A stretch of 64,000 nt of DNA, from assembly GCA_036365515.1 (NCBI GenBank), contig CM070874.1:49978583-50042582 (forward strand). Direction: 5' to 3'. Shown in pieces: positions 1 to 12,732 of this stretch. The first letter of the stretch is position 1. Every line of letters begins with the position of its first letter. A program made the position numbers and the translations under genes. Under the pieces are notes generated by a model. That model was not told the DNA's origin, searched no databases, and saw only the letters and a list, made by a program, of their open reading frames with translations. Source of the stretch: Torymus aiolomorphi (taxonomy: Eukaryota; Arthropoda; Insecta; Hymenoptera; Torymidae).

Positions 1-1276
1 AGTATTATTATTTTTTGTATTTTTATACTTGGATGATATTGTATGTATTGCAGATATAGTTTTGTAATTGTAAAAAGTGTTAATGAAACCTTAGAATTAT
101 TGAAAAAGTTTTGGGTTTTTAATGAATTTCCGAAAAATTCACCATAGAAATAACAGAGGATAAAAAAATGAAATAATTAGTAACAAGATATTCAAGATTG
201 AAACAATGTTCCATAAGAGACTTTGACCAATTGATTGGGTCGTTAATATCAGCTTGTACTGCTTTTGAGTATGGTTCTCTATACACTAAATCAATAGAAA
301 GAGAACAAATTATAGCTCTAGAAAAGAATAATTGAGATTATGAATAAAATATGGAAGTTCCGGGAAGTACAATTACTGAAGCGCCGGATTGAATAAAATA
401 ACTGGGTTTGCGTGCAAGCCGCCTCGGACTGCCGTTAAACAAATGCTATCGTTGCTTGACTTGGTCGAGATCGCGCAAGCATTTTTACGATTAAGAAATG
501 ATAATAAATCCTTTTCTAACACACAACTTTGAGCGAGGAAGTTGTTTGTTATGGTTTAATGTATATTTCCTGAGAGTTTCAGGAATTTTAATACTGTATT
601 TTCAAAAATATGGGAGGTTGAAGTGCGTAGACTTATGCGTGTCGATTACGTTGATGTCTACACTCAGAAAAGGATCTTCCTGTATCAACGATCTGCCTGT
701 CGAAGGAGGATTTTCAGTTAAAAATAAGGTCAAGAGAATATCTTCCTATGGAAGAAGGAATATATATCCACTTGATACAATGTCGCATTGCGATAAGAGG
801 AATTCCTCCCGTATACATAATAATTATTAACAAAAAAATAAATAAATAATTAATGTAAAAGTAAAATTGTTATACATGAATGGAATAAAAAGACTTTAGT
901 TATTTTAAATATTTATATAGTAGTCCTAGTGTCATTTGTTATCAATAAAACTTGTCTTGCACTGCAATTTAATGATATTTATAAAATAGAGTTTTGGTGA
1001 TCTAAGATCTAAAATATCATTCCTCCATTACTGACACATAATATTCTTGTAATAACACGTAAAATTTTCCGCCTGCAGGAGGATTGGCCTGTTATAACAG
1101 GAGACCACGGTTCCTGTAATCGAATTATGATTCTACCGCGCGGGAGGAAGTCCTTTTTATTGCAGGAAGATTTTTTCGGGAGGAATTTTATTTTGGTACC
1201 GGAGGATCTTTTTTCTCAGTGTAATGTAATCATTGACTATCATCTTTGGTTCTGTGTATTTTGATCGATTAAGAAA
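1..1276. other. AT-rich DNA without recognised gene
   Basis: No coding exon or known repeat is recognised here. Around 1075-1205 a short motif of the type GGGAGGA followed by a T-rich run recurs four or five times at irregular spacing. It may be the remnant of a simple tandem repeat. Open frames in the stretch show no protein-like composition. Confidence 0.4.
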
Positions 1277-2304
1277 GGGTCAGGCCTCCGGATCACGGAT
1301 TCGGCTCAAACTTTGGGGTATGTTTTTGGATGTAGAAATATGAAGAAAGCCGCAATATTAGACCCTAACGCTAAAAAGGGAACAAGTTCTGGACATTGTT
1401 AGCTTTATTTAAAAAAATACTTTTAGAAGCCTCTTCTTCAAACGGTAACCTTTTAATCTTAGAAAGTCTTAAATATCACTTCAAAAAGAGAAAATAAAAC
1501 TAGAGAGAAGACATTTGCCTTTTTTCAGGATTGAAAAATATTGATTCCTTCGAAATTTACATGAAAATGACTTTATGCATATTTTGGTACATTTTCGTTG
1601 ATCAACTTTAAACTTTCATTTTGGAAGGAATCTGTTACAAAATCGCTATAATATTAAGCTTAACTCGGACACCCATGTACAGTCTAAACCACTTAGTAGA
1701 TAAGCCATGGAAAACTTCAGAGTTACTAGACTACTTAGTACACAGGTGCCCGAAAACAAAGCCCGGAATGCGGCGCGAGTATGTCGAGCGCCGATGGACG
1801 AATACGGCGCGATTTCGCTCATAATTATACTTATATAATTATACCTAATATCGCTCGTGCTCTATTAGGAGAGTATATCCCTTTTTGTACGTGGTTACCT
1901 TCATGGTTAAATAAACTAAGCATATATTAAACTAACTCATCTATTCTGTACTCTACTTAACCTACGTGTCTATTCCTACAAGTCAACTACACATATAAAT
2001 ACATTTACTACAAAAATACATAACAGAATCAATATTTTTTAATCCTGAAAAAAAAATAATGAAAGCTCGTTTTGTCTAGTTCAATTACCTTTTTTAAAAA
2101 TGATATTCAATACTTTCCAAGATTAAATGGTTACCGTTTGAAGAAGAGGCTTTTTTAAGTTTTGTTTTTCAAAACAAAGCTAAAAATGTCCAGGATGTAC
2201 GTTTCTTGTAGCGTTAGGATCAATAATTTGGAATATAGGATATTTCTACATCCAAAGACATATCTCAAACTTTGAGCCGAATCCGCGATCCGGAGGCGTG
2301 ACCC
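1277..2304. mobile_element. Foldback (palindromic) element, copy 1
   Basis: The two ends are inverted copies of one another. The left begins GGGTCAGGCCTCCGGATC and the right ends as the near-complement GATCCGGAGGCGTGACCC. Similarity continues inward for about 180 bp on each side, to the segment with the reversed word GCCTCTTCTTCAAACGG. The centre is AT-rich and has no transposase. A second member of the same family lies at 29735-30272. This is a non-autonomous element; its superfamily cannot be assigned from the ends alone. Confidence 0.75.
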
Positions 2305-2909
2305 TCTCCTAGTAAGTTATATGAGACTTAGTAGTGATAAGAAATATTAATGTGCTGTTAAAACAGTTTCACTAGACTATTTTGATTTGTTGGACATTTT
2401 TCTTGTCTGCTATATGACCCATAGAACGAGAAAAAATTAATTGCAGAAGTGTGCCTCAAAATTTTCTTTTTTTTATTTTTTGAAACACTCTGAGTGTGTA
2501 TTTTCTTTAAAATCGATCATAAACGCATTTGATCGTGACGTTGCAACCCGACGACTTGAGCGCATACCAGAAGGGCAATGCTTTGCTTCGTGTTCCTCCT
2601 CTCCAGGTCGAGAGAGTATGCGTCGGGTTGCAGCGAGCACAAAATCCGCGAGCGATTTCTGGTAGCGAGTGTCCTCTCGTGACGACCTCTCGGGTAGCTC
2701 GGCTAGCTCCCGGGTCTGGTATAGTACATTTATTGATGCGTTAAATTAGTTAAGTACAACGCAGTAACGCAGTCGTGCCTCGCGCTGTTCATGGCGCTTC
2801 GCAATTTGAGTGATTATGTGAATGAGAGCTATAGCGACGGCGACGTACCGCCGTGAGCAAGGCGAGTTATGGGCAAGGCAAAATGGTGCGAATATCGGTC
2901 GCGCCTACC

Positions 2910-2911
<2 letters not shown>

Positions 2912-2947
<36 letters not shown>
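2912..2947. repeat. (GA)n microsatellite
   Basis: An uninterrupted GA dinucleotide run of about 36 bp inside the GC-richer segment. Confidence 0.95.
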
Positions 2948-2948
<1 letters not shown>

Positions 2949-3453
2949 AGGGCCGTGCATCTAGCAGGTCGCCATATGTTCCGGACGACTTACTCGGTGC
3001 TGGCTCGATTTGCGGCCGACGCTTGCTGCTGGGCTTGGAGCGTCACGTGGCTGCGCTGCTTCCTCGATGCCGTGGACTCGAATAGCCTCCTGGACTCTCC
3101 TTGGCTCGTTCGCGCTGTCGGGGCACTCGGTTGCGCTGTCGGGGCGCTCGGTTGCGCTGGTCTGCCGCGCTGATCGGCCGCACCGCTCCGCTGAGTGGAA
3201 TTGCTAAGCAGTCGATGTGACGGCTTGCAGTGAAGGCGATTGTGGACCCGCTGGTCGCCAGATCGGATCCGTCCTTCACCGCCAACGAGGGGATGCTCTC
3301 GTCGCTTCCTGGGTGACGACACGGAGCCTTGACTTCGATCCGCTTCTCGACGCACGCTTTCGCCCTTATCTCTTGGCGCCTTGACTCACACTGCTTTCGA
3401 CAATCCTTTTCCGCTCTCTCCACATTGCGTGCCCATCCTTCGTCTTGGGCGTG

Positions 3454-3455
<2 letters not shown>

Positions 3456-3507
<52 letters not shown>
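3456..3507. repeat. (CT)n microsatellite
   Basis: An uninterrupted CT dinucleotide run of about 52 bp. Two further short CT runs follow at about 4056-4072 and 4091-4102. Confidence 0.95.
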
Positions 3508-3510
<3 letters not shown>

Positions 3511-3770
3511 AGAAAGGTCTCTAGGGTGAAAGGTCTTTTCAACTTCAGGGTGCGCGCCTTTGGAATTTCCTCCCTTCTCTCTGCGCCACATTCCGTCATA
3601 TCACACATTCAAGAGGGCGGTACGCCAATATTTCCTCGATCGTGATTCCTAGTCCTTCTTATGTGGCGTCAGGAGCTACCGGTGAGAGCTATGCGTAGGG
3701 TTAGCATTATGGACTTGGCCGAATGGCCCAATCATGTGATTGAATAACCGACGACTGTGATATCCGCTCA

Positions 3771-4498
3771 CTGTAAATTTTAGAACATATATCTGTGATA
3801 TTCTTCTTTCTTCTTTTTAGTAGTTTTATTGTATGACACAATTAATCTGTGACATGCGAAATATTTGTCTATTTTACTACTTTAAAATTATTACTGTGAT
3901 ATTTGAAATTTTTATACTATGACATTTTATCTCGCCCAGTATTGTATTCTCTATTTTTATGTTTTGCTGGAAATCGTTGTATTACCTTGTTTATTTTACA
4001 TAATGTACTGAACTAATAATGTATTTTAATTTTGCCGAAAAGCAAATAAAGTTGGTCTCTCTCTCTCTCTCCTTCCGTATTTCTCTATTACTCTCTCTCT
4101 CTGTCTAATAAGTATGCCCCCCTGCTCGTCACGTGTCGCTCGTGCGCGGCTCCTGCCGTCTTTGCTTATGACTTTACCTGGCCGTGCGGGTGTGTGTATA
4201 TATGTAGGTGTGTGTATTATGTGTTGGAGACGTATCTTCGTCACAACATGATTTATTACCCAATTACCTTATTATATTATATAGAACATTTATATAGAAT
4301 ATTTATTAGTTTTGCTGCGAAATCGTATCGTTTAAAAATGATATTGAATCTGAGCGAGCGTGAGCGAAGGAGGAATATTTCGCTAGTTATACATTAAAAT
4401 TGGCATTACTCTAAAAACCTACAAACTATATCATTCATCCAGAAAATATGAATTTTTCAGTATTACTTATCAATAAACCGCAATCCTCTTTTTAAAAA
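3771..4498. other. AT-rich spacer
   Basis: AT-rich DNA with short CT runs and one AATAAA at about 4045. No gene is recognised. Confidence 0.4.
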
Positions 4499-5214
4499 GT
4501 GGTGGCTAAAATCTCTTATCACAATGAGACTGTTTTGATTGGTTCCAAACAACTCTTTTTTGGGAACACTAAAATCATACAAAATCGATTAAATGAATTG
4601 CCAACCCTGCTCAAGAACCTTGATATGTTTATCTGTGTAGAGTTCTGGCTGTCACCGAAATCAAAGCGAAACATTAAAGCATCTGGATTTCTTTATTTTC
4701 AAAAGGATCGAGTACATGCGAAAGGAGGAGGAATTTTAATAATTATTCGCAAAAATATTGGGCAAAAATAATGGGTTCAGCAAAATTGAAAATGTAGAGT
4801 CTCCTGACGAATTGGTGGAAATTTGCGGTATACGCATCACCAGTTTGAAAAATCCGTTATACATTATTGTATGTATAGAGCACCAAATTTTTCATTGACT
4901 AAAGAGCAGTGGGACACAATTGTTAAAAATGCAAATAGCAACGTTCAGAGCATCTTAGTCGGCGATTTTAATGCACACAACCCATGTATACTGGCACAGT
5001 TCGAAAACAGACAGCAGCGGTAAAACATTTTTCAATAGCATAAATGCTAATAATCTTATAATACATAATACAGACTCAAACACTTATATTGACTTTAACA
5101 TGGGAAAAAAGCTAACCTTGACGTAGTTATCTCAAATGCGAAAATTGCAGATAAAATTAATGTGGAAGATTTGTGAAGAAACTCTCGGCTCAGATCATTT
5201 TATTATGTATATAT

Positions 5215-5449
5215 TGTTATGATTTAATAATCGCATACAATAAATAAATGGAGGAGGACCCGATAAAAAAAACGGCATGGCGTGACTCGGCGGGCAATCG
5301 AACCCTGGATCTTTCGTTTTCGCGACGAGTGCTTTGACCACTGAGCTATACCGATGCCGGTGCACGTCTTTCCTCGAGTCGTCCTCATGTTGCTGCTATA
5401 TGCGACCCGATCCGCCTCATCACGTTGTGCATACTATACACACGTAACA
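5215..5449. mobile_element. Solo LTR (TRIM-type) carrying a tRNA-like sequence
   Basis: The element begins TGTTATG and ends CGTAACA, the TG...CA ends of LTRs. It is flanked on both sides by ATAT (5211-5214 and 5450-5453), a 4-bp target duplication. It interrupts the endonuclease region of the LINE just after the SDHF motif. On the minus strand the centre contains a tRNA-like segment with an exact A box (TAGCTCAGTGG) and a near-exact B box (GGTTCGATTGC). No internal domain or second LTR is present, so this is a solo LTR. TRIM elements reported from an ant genome (PbTRIM) favour ATAT targets, which fits. That link is by recall, not by a search. Confidence 0.75.
5283..5359 (-). tRNA. tRNA-like sequence inside LTR (degenerate)
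   Basis: Read on the minus strand, A and B boxes are correctly ordered and spaced. The GGG/CCC core of the T arm and part of the acceptor stem pair (TCGG with CCGA). The T stem has mismatches, and position 33 in the anticodon loop (CGCGAAA) is not U, so it is probably not an active tRNA. It may still work as a pol III promoter. Confidence 0.5.
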
Positions 5450-6825
5450 ATATACTATTATATTAAAAAAACATTTAAACGAAAATCATTGAAAACAAAT
5501 TGGATGTCGTTCGTCTCGGAATTAGATAAATTGTATCCCGAATTTCTTACGAAGAACTATGAAGATTTAACGGCTAGTGAAAAATATGATTTTTTTTGTA
5601 GATTGCGTTAGAAATGCAATTATTGCATGCACACCACGAAAAAAGCTACAACAAAATCCAATAAAATAAAAAATTCTGTACCGTGGTGGAATTCCGAATG
5701 CAATCGCGTTAAAAGACAAAGAAGTTTGCTTATAAAGGATGGAATTATAGTAAAAACTTAGAAGATCTTACAAAAAATCAGTTGCGATAGCAATAAAAAT
5801 ATTCAAAAAGCAAATAAGGGAATATTTCAAGAACTTCGCAGAAATACCTACTTTTTAAAATGGCATTAGTTATGTTTTGAATAGATGCAGGGTGTTTAAA
5901 AATAAATGGGTAAAAATAGAAGCAGACAACGTATCACAAAATCTATAAACATAAGAAAAAGTTAAATGTGCGTTATATAAAATTAGCCCGCCAAAAATTC
6001 CTGATTGTCCAATTAACACCTTTTTTGATACTCATTTCAACTATATCGAATTCAATTCCGCTTTAGATTCCAAAAATAATAAATCATCACCGAGTATGAA
6101 CGGCATAGACTATGAAATTTGGAAAAATCTGCCAAATAAATTTAAACCTTCGCATCTAGTTATTTACAATGAAATGTTTGATTCGAATAGCTATCATTTA
6201 AGCTGACAGTCATCTTATGTGCATTTTATTCAAAAGCCAGACGGTAAAAGTATGCGACCAATAACATTAACATCTTGTCTATGCAAGCTCTTTGAATCAC
6301 TATTTAAAAATAGATTGCAATGGTGGTGCGAATATAATAGAATCACACCCGATGATCAGTCCGGTTTTAGAGTAGACAGATCGCGTATTGACAATCTTAA
6401 GAATGCATATCAATGAAGTGTTTATAAATCGCAAATCATTGTTATAGCAATCTGGCAGTATCCTTAAAAAAAATAGGTGTAGTAAAAGATTTGAGCTGCG
6501 CTTCTGGTAACGAAACTCAAGACTTAAACCATATCTTATTTAAATATTCACTGTACAATAGCCAGAGACAAATGTTCGTTCAAAAACTGTTAGCAATAAA
6601 TCTCCAATTCTCCACCTCCCCTTAAGTATAGATAGAATAATTTCAAAATCGAATATACAAGCATGTATGTATACGAATACCTCGAATCATGTGAACTCTA
6701 TATATGATTGTAAAACGGCACAATACAAACACCTATATAACAACTGTAACTATATGTAATTCTTATTGTATAGCTATATAAGTCTTGTACATATGCCTTA
6801 AAAGCTCTAAAAAAAAAAAAAAAGA

Positions 6826-7090
6826 AAACAAAATAGACCTCAAAATCTAATATGTTTGAATTTTCAAGATTGAATTCTTGAGTTTGAGTATTTAAAACTG
6901 AATCCTTTCATAAAAAAGTAGTGGATAAAATCTGTCATTATAATCAAACTGTTTTCATTGGTTGTTTTGTTGACTCCTTTGATTGGTCTACATAGAATAG
7001 ACGCCAAAATCTATTATCTTTGAATTTTCAAGATTGAATTCTTGAGTTTGAGTATTTAAAACTGAATAATTAAAATAGTAAAAGAAAAGT
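6826..7090. repeat. Direct repeat of about 70 bp, dispersed-family sequence
   Basis: The segment around the palindromic word TCAAGATTGAATTCTTGA followed by GTTTGAGTATTTAAAACTG occurs twice, at about 6836-6903 and 7004-7068. Between them is a stretch (about 6912-6970) resembling 4495-4550, the start of the LINE remnant, so this repeat may be the DNA into which the LINE inserted. Related words also occur at about 36070-36360 and 46700-46975. Confidence 0.6.
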
Positions 7091-7774
7091 TTCATTATTT
7101 TATTTATAAAAAATACATTTTTGCCGACAATTTAAACTGATTGAAACAAACTTTTAAATTGAAACTAACTAACTTGATCATGTTCATAACATAAAAAAAT
7201 AAATAAATAAACAAAAACAAAAATAAGAATAATAATAATTCGAGCAAAACGCGTGAATGTAGCTAGTTTGAATAAAACTCTCAAAAATGACTCTGCCTAA
7301 ATGAACTTTTAGTAAAACTCTAACACATGCATCTAATTAACAATGTCATATGTATCGCACATGTAAGTGTGTTTCTGCATGATTTAATGTCGCTTTTTAG
7401 TATTTTAGGTATTGCAATTTTGGCTCTAGTGAAAATAAAAGGTACGCCCGAGTAGTGCGGTCGTGCCTTATACGTGAAAACGAAGTTTTTATACAGATAG
7501 AGGGGGTGGGGCTTAATTAATTGTATGAATACTATGAAAAATGGGCATTATTGCATAACAGACTCTTTGTGTAATCAACACTTTAATATGTACAAACTTT
7601 TCTGCCAATTAATTAAAGTCTCGCTAAATTAAAGAACTTTTTTATTTACTTTGTGAACCTTATGGTTGTCAGTCTGTTTTAAGTTCACAGTACCCACGAG
7701 TATTCTTTTTGGATTCTGTTTTCTCGCAACATTGACTTATAAGAAGTGAGTATTATATGATATAACACACATTA
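7091..7774. other. AT-rich spacer
   Basis: Intron-like AT-rich DNA. No gene or repeat is recognised. Confidence 0.4.
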
Positions 7775-7775
7775 A

Positions 7776-8500
7776 TATATCTACGCCCCTTATACGAAAA
7801 CTAGCATGATTCAGTTTCCAACGAACACTAGTCCATTTCAGCGTTTGTGGCGAAGACTAGCACGTTCTAAAATCGTGACTTCTGCTAGTTTTCGGCGTTT
7901 TCGTTGCAGTTTTGGAAAGTATGGAAGGGGGGTCCAAACTTTAGACGATTCACTATAAAATTGAAGTCAACTACAGACGTTTTTTAGTTCGACATATGGT
8001 ACTGTAAATTGTTCCTAATTTCGAAATTCTGAATTACAAAAATCATATTTTCGAATGCAACAATTCACCTACTGTCCAAAACATCATTTCATTAATAGAG
8101 TTTTAATAGGGATACAATAAAGATATTTCGAAATAAATCATTAGAAACAAGTTATATTTGTTTTCATTAATAGAATTTTAATAGGGATACAATAAAGATA
8201 TTTCGAAATAAATCATTAGAAACAAGTTATATTTGTTTTGAAATCGTATTGATGAAATTCGATGTTTTGGACTGTAGGTGAATTGTTAGATTCGAAAATA
8301 TGATTTTCGTAATTTAGAATTTCGAAATTAAGAACAAGCTGCATTACCATATTTCGAAATGAAAAGCGTCTATAGTTGACTTCAATTTTAAAGTGAATCG
8401 TCTAAACTTTGGACTCCTCCTCCCCCCCCCCTCGAAATGTGCTAGTCTTCGTGAGGACGCCATGAAACGTACTAGTCTTCGTAAGGGGCGTCGATATACT
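7776..8500. mobile_element. Palindromic MITE with internal tandem duplication
   Basis: The inverted ends share TATATC-ACGCCCCTTA followed by CGAA-ACTAG. Long inner arms also pair, for example CTTTAGACGATTCACT-TAAAATTGAAGTC on the left with its complement on the right. The centre holds a 75-bp unit repeated twice (8087-8161 and 8162-8236) with one clear difference. TA lies at both outer edges, compatible with a TA target duplication, but the AT-rich context makes that weak. No coding capacity. It sits only about 65 bp from the receptor exon. Confidence 0.75.
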
Positions 8501-8565
8501 TCAATCACAAGGAATTACAATTTACTATTAAGTTTTTATTTTTAAAGTAGAAAAAATAAACTTAC

Positions 8566-8675
8566 CTATCTACTGATATTGCCACTAAATTAAAGATCGA
8601 ACTGGTACTACACATTACGTCCATCGCTATGTAAAAGTCACATACAAATCCTGGCAGAGTCCAAATACGGTATAC
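8566..8675 (-). CDS. Dop2R: Internal exon of a D2-like dopamine receptor (GPCR TM3)
   Basis: This 110-bp minus-strand exon encodes 36 codons plus two bases. It reads VYRIWTLPGF, then CDFYIAMDV, then SIFNLVAISVDR. This is the end of the first extracellular loop and TM3 of an aminergic class-A receptor. It includes the TM3 cysteine that forms the conserved disulfide, the amine-binding aspartate in AMD, and the start of the DRY motif. The upstream acceptor is TTTTCACAG and the downstream donor is GTAAGTTT. The exon ends inside the Arg codon of DRY (phase 2), a well-known GPCR intron position. The wording matches what I know of insect D2-like dopamine receptors better than D1-like, octopamine or 5-HT receptors. 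The protein is Gi-coupled at the neuronal plasma membrane by family knowledge. The continuous frame runs into intron on both sides, so the splice sites define the exon. Neighbouring exons were not found. The GPCR call is very secure; the subtype is likely. Confidence 0.85.
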
Positions 8676-11100
8676 CTGTGAAAAGGTAACAAAATTATAA
8701 TTTATAAAAACACCTTGACATGATACAAAATTATGTTTTAAAATTATTTTTATCACATTGCAGCATATCTATGGTTTTATTCAATCACAGAGTAAACTGT
8801 CAACTATAAAAACAGATTATTGTTCGGCCTGGCCGCCGTTCGACTCGCCAGCTTCGCCGCAGTTAAGTCTATTTTAAAATCAAAAAGTAAGTTCACAAGT
8901 TCACTCAAAAGGGAAGAGGAAGAAAAACTTTCTCATTTTCAATTTTTAGAAATGTTATCAAGATTGACTAACACTGTGATTAACTGGTGAGCCAAACAAG
9001 CAAAGGCTTCAGGGCGGATTTCTTCAATGTGGGCTTTCTCAAGAAGCACTTTCGGGAATTTTGCAAATTTCTCAAAGATCATCCCACCTAACACCTGTTC
9101 AGAGTTTCAGAGTCGCGTTTTGGGTGAAATTGTTGAAGAGCACGGATACAAGGTCAAGCGTTAAAAAGTTAAGACGATAAGTTAAGACGACAGAAAAATA
9201 AAAAAAAGATACACCTCAAAAATGGCATGGTTGAGATGTTTTAATGTGAAATTTGACATTTCACAATAGGGGTAATAATATGATTTTAATTACTATTTTA
9301 TTGCCGAATTAAGATTTTGAAAATTCTTTTTTAGCAAAAGGTTTAGATATATTTAAGATTTTTTATATACGAGTAGAGATTTACCCTTACGGAAAAATTC
9401 TCATTTATAAATATCAGTATTCTATCCCATAAACACATAAAAATTATAAACTCAGAACTCATAAATTGTCAATTCCTAATATACATATATAATACAATTT
9501 TCCACTTATATGGTTCATATGACTTGGATTTAAGGTCTCAGGTTTCTGGGACCCCGGTTAAAAACTCTAACATATTAGAGTTTTCAAATTCAAACTTGAT
9601 GAGTTATAGACATGATTCACGATTTATGGATTTAGTAGCTTTACATTTATAGATTGTGGATTCATAAAGGATTAAAGCTCTGGCTTTAGAGTTCTAGGAT
9701 TTAGGGTTTACAGTTTACGGGTTTTGGGATTATAAGATAAGAGTTTAAAAGTTTTATGAGAATTCATGGAAATTTGAGTTGGAAAAAGATTGTTGACAAA
9801 AACATTTCTTAAAAGAGGAACTGTGCATCATCTTGAAAAGAAATTCGTGAAACTTTGTATAATAGTAGAATTATACAAATGTTCATTGGAGTGAAAAAAC
9901 TAAATAAAAATATCGAACTTTCTGAAATTTGATCTGAGCGTTGAACTTAATAAGTAAAACGGGAGGTCACAATTATAAATATATATTGTCGGCATTTAAT
10001 ATATCACATAAAGAATAAAATTATTTCAAGAAAAACTTTACATTCAATAATAAATTAGAAGATTTCTCTATTCTCTTATACCACGACGGGATGATAAATG
10101 ATGCTTCCTGCAACATCATGGTTTCCACTATACACATAATATAAAACAAACTCGCGGAGTCGAAAACGTTGCACGCGATCTGATATTTTCAGTAAAAGAG
10201 CCTCGATCCGTCAGGTGCGCTAGCTGGTTTTCCCGTTAACAACGAGAACTTGCAGAACAAGATGAACGGAAAACCGCGCGCATGAGTCCATGAATCAAAG
10301 TACCGAGAGACTAACTCGTGGACTTTTTTGTATGCGCTCCTCGTGGCAGCGTCTCTCTTCTGAAAAAGAATGGAAGAAATCTGTGATTTATTGTTTTGCG
10401 CTGATTTATCGACCGCTTAATACTTTTAGCACTAGATTTTTATTTTTATAGCGGTGCGTGATTATTATACTGAATCGACCCTTTTTGGTCTTTTGTGCAC
10501 ATCGATGGCATTATTTCTCTTACGGTTTGTCGAAGAAGAATAAGTTTGTAAGTTGTCCTCATTGTGAATAGCTGAATATGAATAATATATTTTTCGCTAT
10601 CTCAAAGTATAATTTTTAACTACTTATCATTTATAAGAAATGTTGCAGTAGAAAAAATTAAATTTTAAATTCAAAATAAAAGATATTTAGTGTCTTATTA
10701 GTTATTACTAAATGTTTTTGTTTTAGTTATATATTAAATGTAAATTCCTAATAATAATTGAAAAATGGTTTATACTTTTAAGAACATTTTATTTCTTAAT
10801 ATTTTACGAAATTTTTGTCTTTTTGTAAAGTTGTTGGATGTATATACATATATCCTTCATCTGACTTATTAATATGTATAGATTTTTGTATGTGTATCCT
10901 GTGCTATTTTTTTGACATATTTTTGTAAGAAAGAATCATATTTCATTTGTTCCATTACTTATATGACTATTTTAATATTTTATATCTTATAACAAGGAAA
11001 ATATTTATATAATGTTAAAATTTTAAAATGAAATTTACACAACATCTCATTGTCACTACTGCAAATTGCGGAAGTAATTCTTATTTACAAAAGTGAAAAC
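8676..11100. other. Probable intron, no recognised exon
   Basis: AT-rich DNA upstream of the minus-strand receptor exon. At about 9013-9165 an open stretch reads ADFFNVGFLKKHFREFCKF and continues after a stop. It looks like a decayed protein fragment but matches no family I recognise. From about 9530 to 9760 words such as GGATTTAGGGTTTACAG recur loosely. A moderately GC-rich patch at 10150-10350 is unexplained. Confidence 0.4.
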
Positions 11101-11102
11101 AA

Positions 11103-11690
11103 ATGACAGATCCAATTACAGAGCAGTTTCTCCAACATCAAACTTATAGAAGAAATATTTGAACAAGTAATTCACATGAGACTCTATGACTTCATTTGCA
11201 AAAGTAACATTTTATCAAAGCAATAATTTGGATTTATCAAGAACAAAGATACTTCTGATTCCATCAAATATATGTATAATCAATTTAATCTACACAAATC
11301 TAGAAAAATCTGACCTTTAATACAGTCAACCATGAAATATTTCTGCAAAAAATGGAAAGTTATGGAATTAGGGGTAAGGCTCTGATCTTACTGAAAGAGT
11401 ATCTGCCTAACAGGCAGCAAAATGTCAAAATAAAAGAAAAATAGAGTGAAAACAACGACATCCAAATGGGAGTCCACAAGGAACTATAGGTATCCTGGGC
11501 TCTTTGCTTTTTGTAATTTACATAAACGATCTACTAACGACCCCGCCTGCAAATAAATATTATCATCTGCTGATAACACAGTTGTATCACAGCTATTAAC
11601 AATTCGTGGATAGTTGCTTACAAAAAACGAATAAACAACTAAAATATATATCAACTTGGTTAGCGCTGAACAAACTGGACTGAACCACTC
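11103..11690 (+). pseudogene. Decayed non-LTR reverse transcriptase
   Basis: Conceptual translation across several frames shows RT landmarks in order: NYRAVSPTSNL near 11117, a GFIKNKDTSDSI-like segment near 11230, NRQQNVKIK near 11410, then MGVPQGTIGILGSLLFVIY and INDL (11468-11535), and a degraded SADNTVVS in place of the FADDT-type catalytic box (about 11568). Frameshifts and in-frame stops separate these blocks. No endonuclease or 3' end is recognisable, so only the polymerase core survives. The wording is of the Jockey/CR1/L2 type; clade is uncertain. It is independent of the LINE remnants at 4.5 and 27.5 kb, which lack this segment. Confidence 0.75.
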
Positions 11691-11699
11691 GCGAAACGG

Positions 11700-12732
11700 G
11701 CGATTTCTGTATGTTAATTTATTAACTGCAGTGTCACTCCTTATACATAGTTTTTATTGGTATATGAGTGTAATTTATTACCATGAGTGATGAGTCAATT
11801 TTCGACTTACTGTTCACAAGGAGATTGGATACCTTTAACCGGCGTTAAAAGTCGACTACTGCCATCTAAAAATGAAGCGCAGTGCTCACAATTCCATCAA
11901 ATGAGCCCTTTTTCTTGAGATATGAGTAAATCTATCGTACTTTTAACTTTTCACCTTTTCGTCAGTACAAAAATTATTTCAAGGCACATTTCTGATATTG
12001 GTTCCTGCCTCTTATAATTTCTTTGTTTATGTTTATTTGTTAATAAACTAAAAGAAGGTTAAAATTGAAGATGGATCAAAAATTGATCAGTGGATTCTAG
12101 GTTCAAATCCGCTCTAAATTTTTTTTTACGGAGACTAGAGCAAAATAGCGCTAATAGCATCTGAGATCATTAGCGCCAATAGCATTGGAGTTATTGCAAG
12201 TTCCCTTTTTCGTCTGTTTGTGAATGAAAGCTGCTCTTCGATGCGATCTGGTAATGATTCCCGAGCGAACGGGACTGAGTCCCAAGCGAATGAGACTGAA
12301 TTAACTCAATGTCATAAAAATAAACAACGGATGCCCTTGCGCGAGGCGAACGCACGGTCGTGCCGTCTCAAAGTGTACTCAGTCCCGAGTGACGAGAGAA
12401 CTGCTACTACTTAACATGTGCAGTGGCGCCACAGCTATGAAATACAGCACTGGTAGCCAAACATTTTTTTCGTCTACATATCAGTAATAGTGTCGATGTA
12501 TGTGCAATAGTTTCAATTTTTATCCAGAAATCATAACCTACAAAACGAACGTTACTCTCTAGACGGTATATTTGAGAGGTTAAAATCAGTTCAAATCATA
12601 TGCAAAGGACAAATATCTCTTATTTTCGTATAAGGATATATTTAGAAACAATCTCTAGTTCATATTTTAAACACTTTGAACTGTGTAGCAAGTAAATATA
12701 GTTAAAACTTAAGAGAAGAGGGTACTAAAGTA
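11700..12732. other. Spacer with possible pol III B-box remnant
   Basis: Mostly AT-rich with no gene. At about 12092-12130 the words GGTTCAAATCC (an exact B box) and a following T-run resemble the end of a tRNA or SINE, but no matching A box is visible. Confidence 0.3.

Larger units (their letters stand above)
2520..3770. other. GC-richer segment, unrecognised
   Basis: Base composition rises clearly above the surroundings, with CpG-containing words throughout. Several overlapping open frames occur on both strands, but they include GA/CT repeat translations and none resembles a known family. It could be an exon or promoter island of a host transcript, or the remains of an element. No splice pair or start could be defended. 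Two GA/CT microsatellites lie within it. Confidence 0.35.
4499..6825 (+). pseudogene. Decayed I/Jockey-like non-LTR retrotransposon (EN + RT)
   Basis: This is a LINE-type retrotransposon remnant. The first part (4499-4771) resembles the N-terminal half of an apurinic-type endonuclease, with the words ICVEFWLS and KGGGILIIIR. In another frame (4823-5023) comes the catalytic motif GDFNAH, and around 5190 the SDHF motif, so the endonuclease core is present but frameshifted. The order then continues with a linker (PWWNSECNR near 5680), an RT start (SMNGIDYEIW near 6100, then QKPDGKSMRPITLTSCLCKLFE at 6228 onward) and QSGFR. The polymerase core with its aspartate pair and any RNase H are missing by internal deletion. 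A C-terminal stretch (about 6480-6600) resembles LINE zinc-knuckle tails (LSCASGNETQDLNHILFK). An A-run at about 6811-6825 marks the 3' end. The TRIM-type LTR at 5215-5449 is inserted in it, so the LINE is older. Clade assignment (I versus Jockey) is uncertain. Confidence 0.8.
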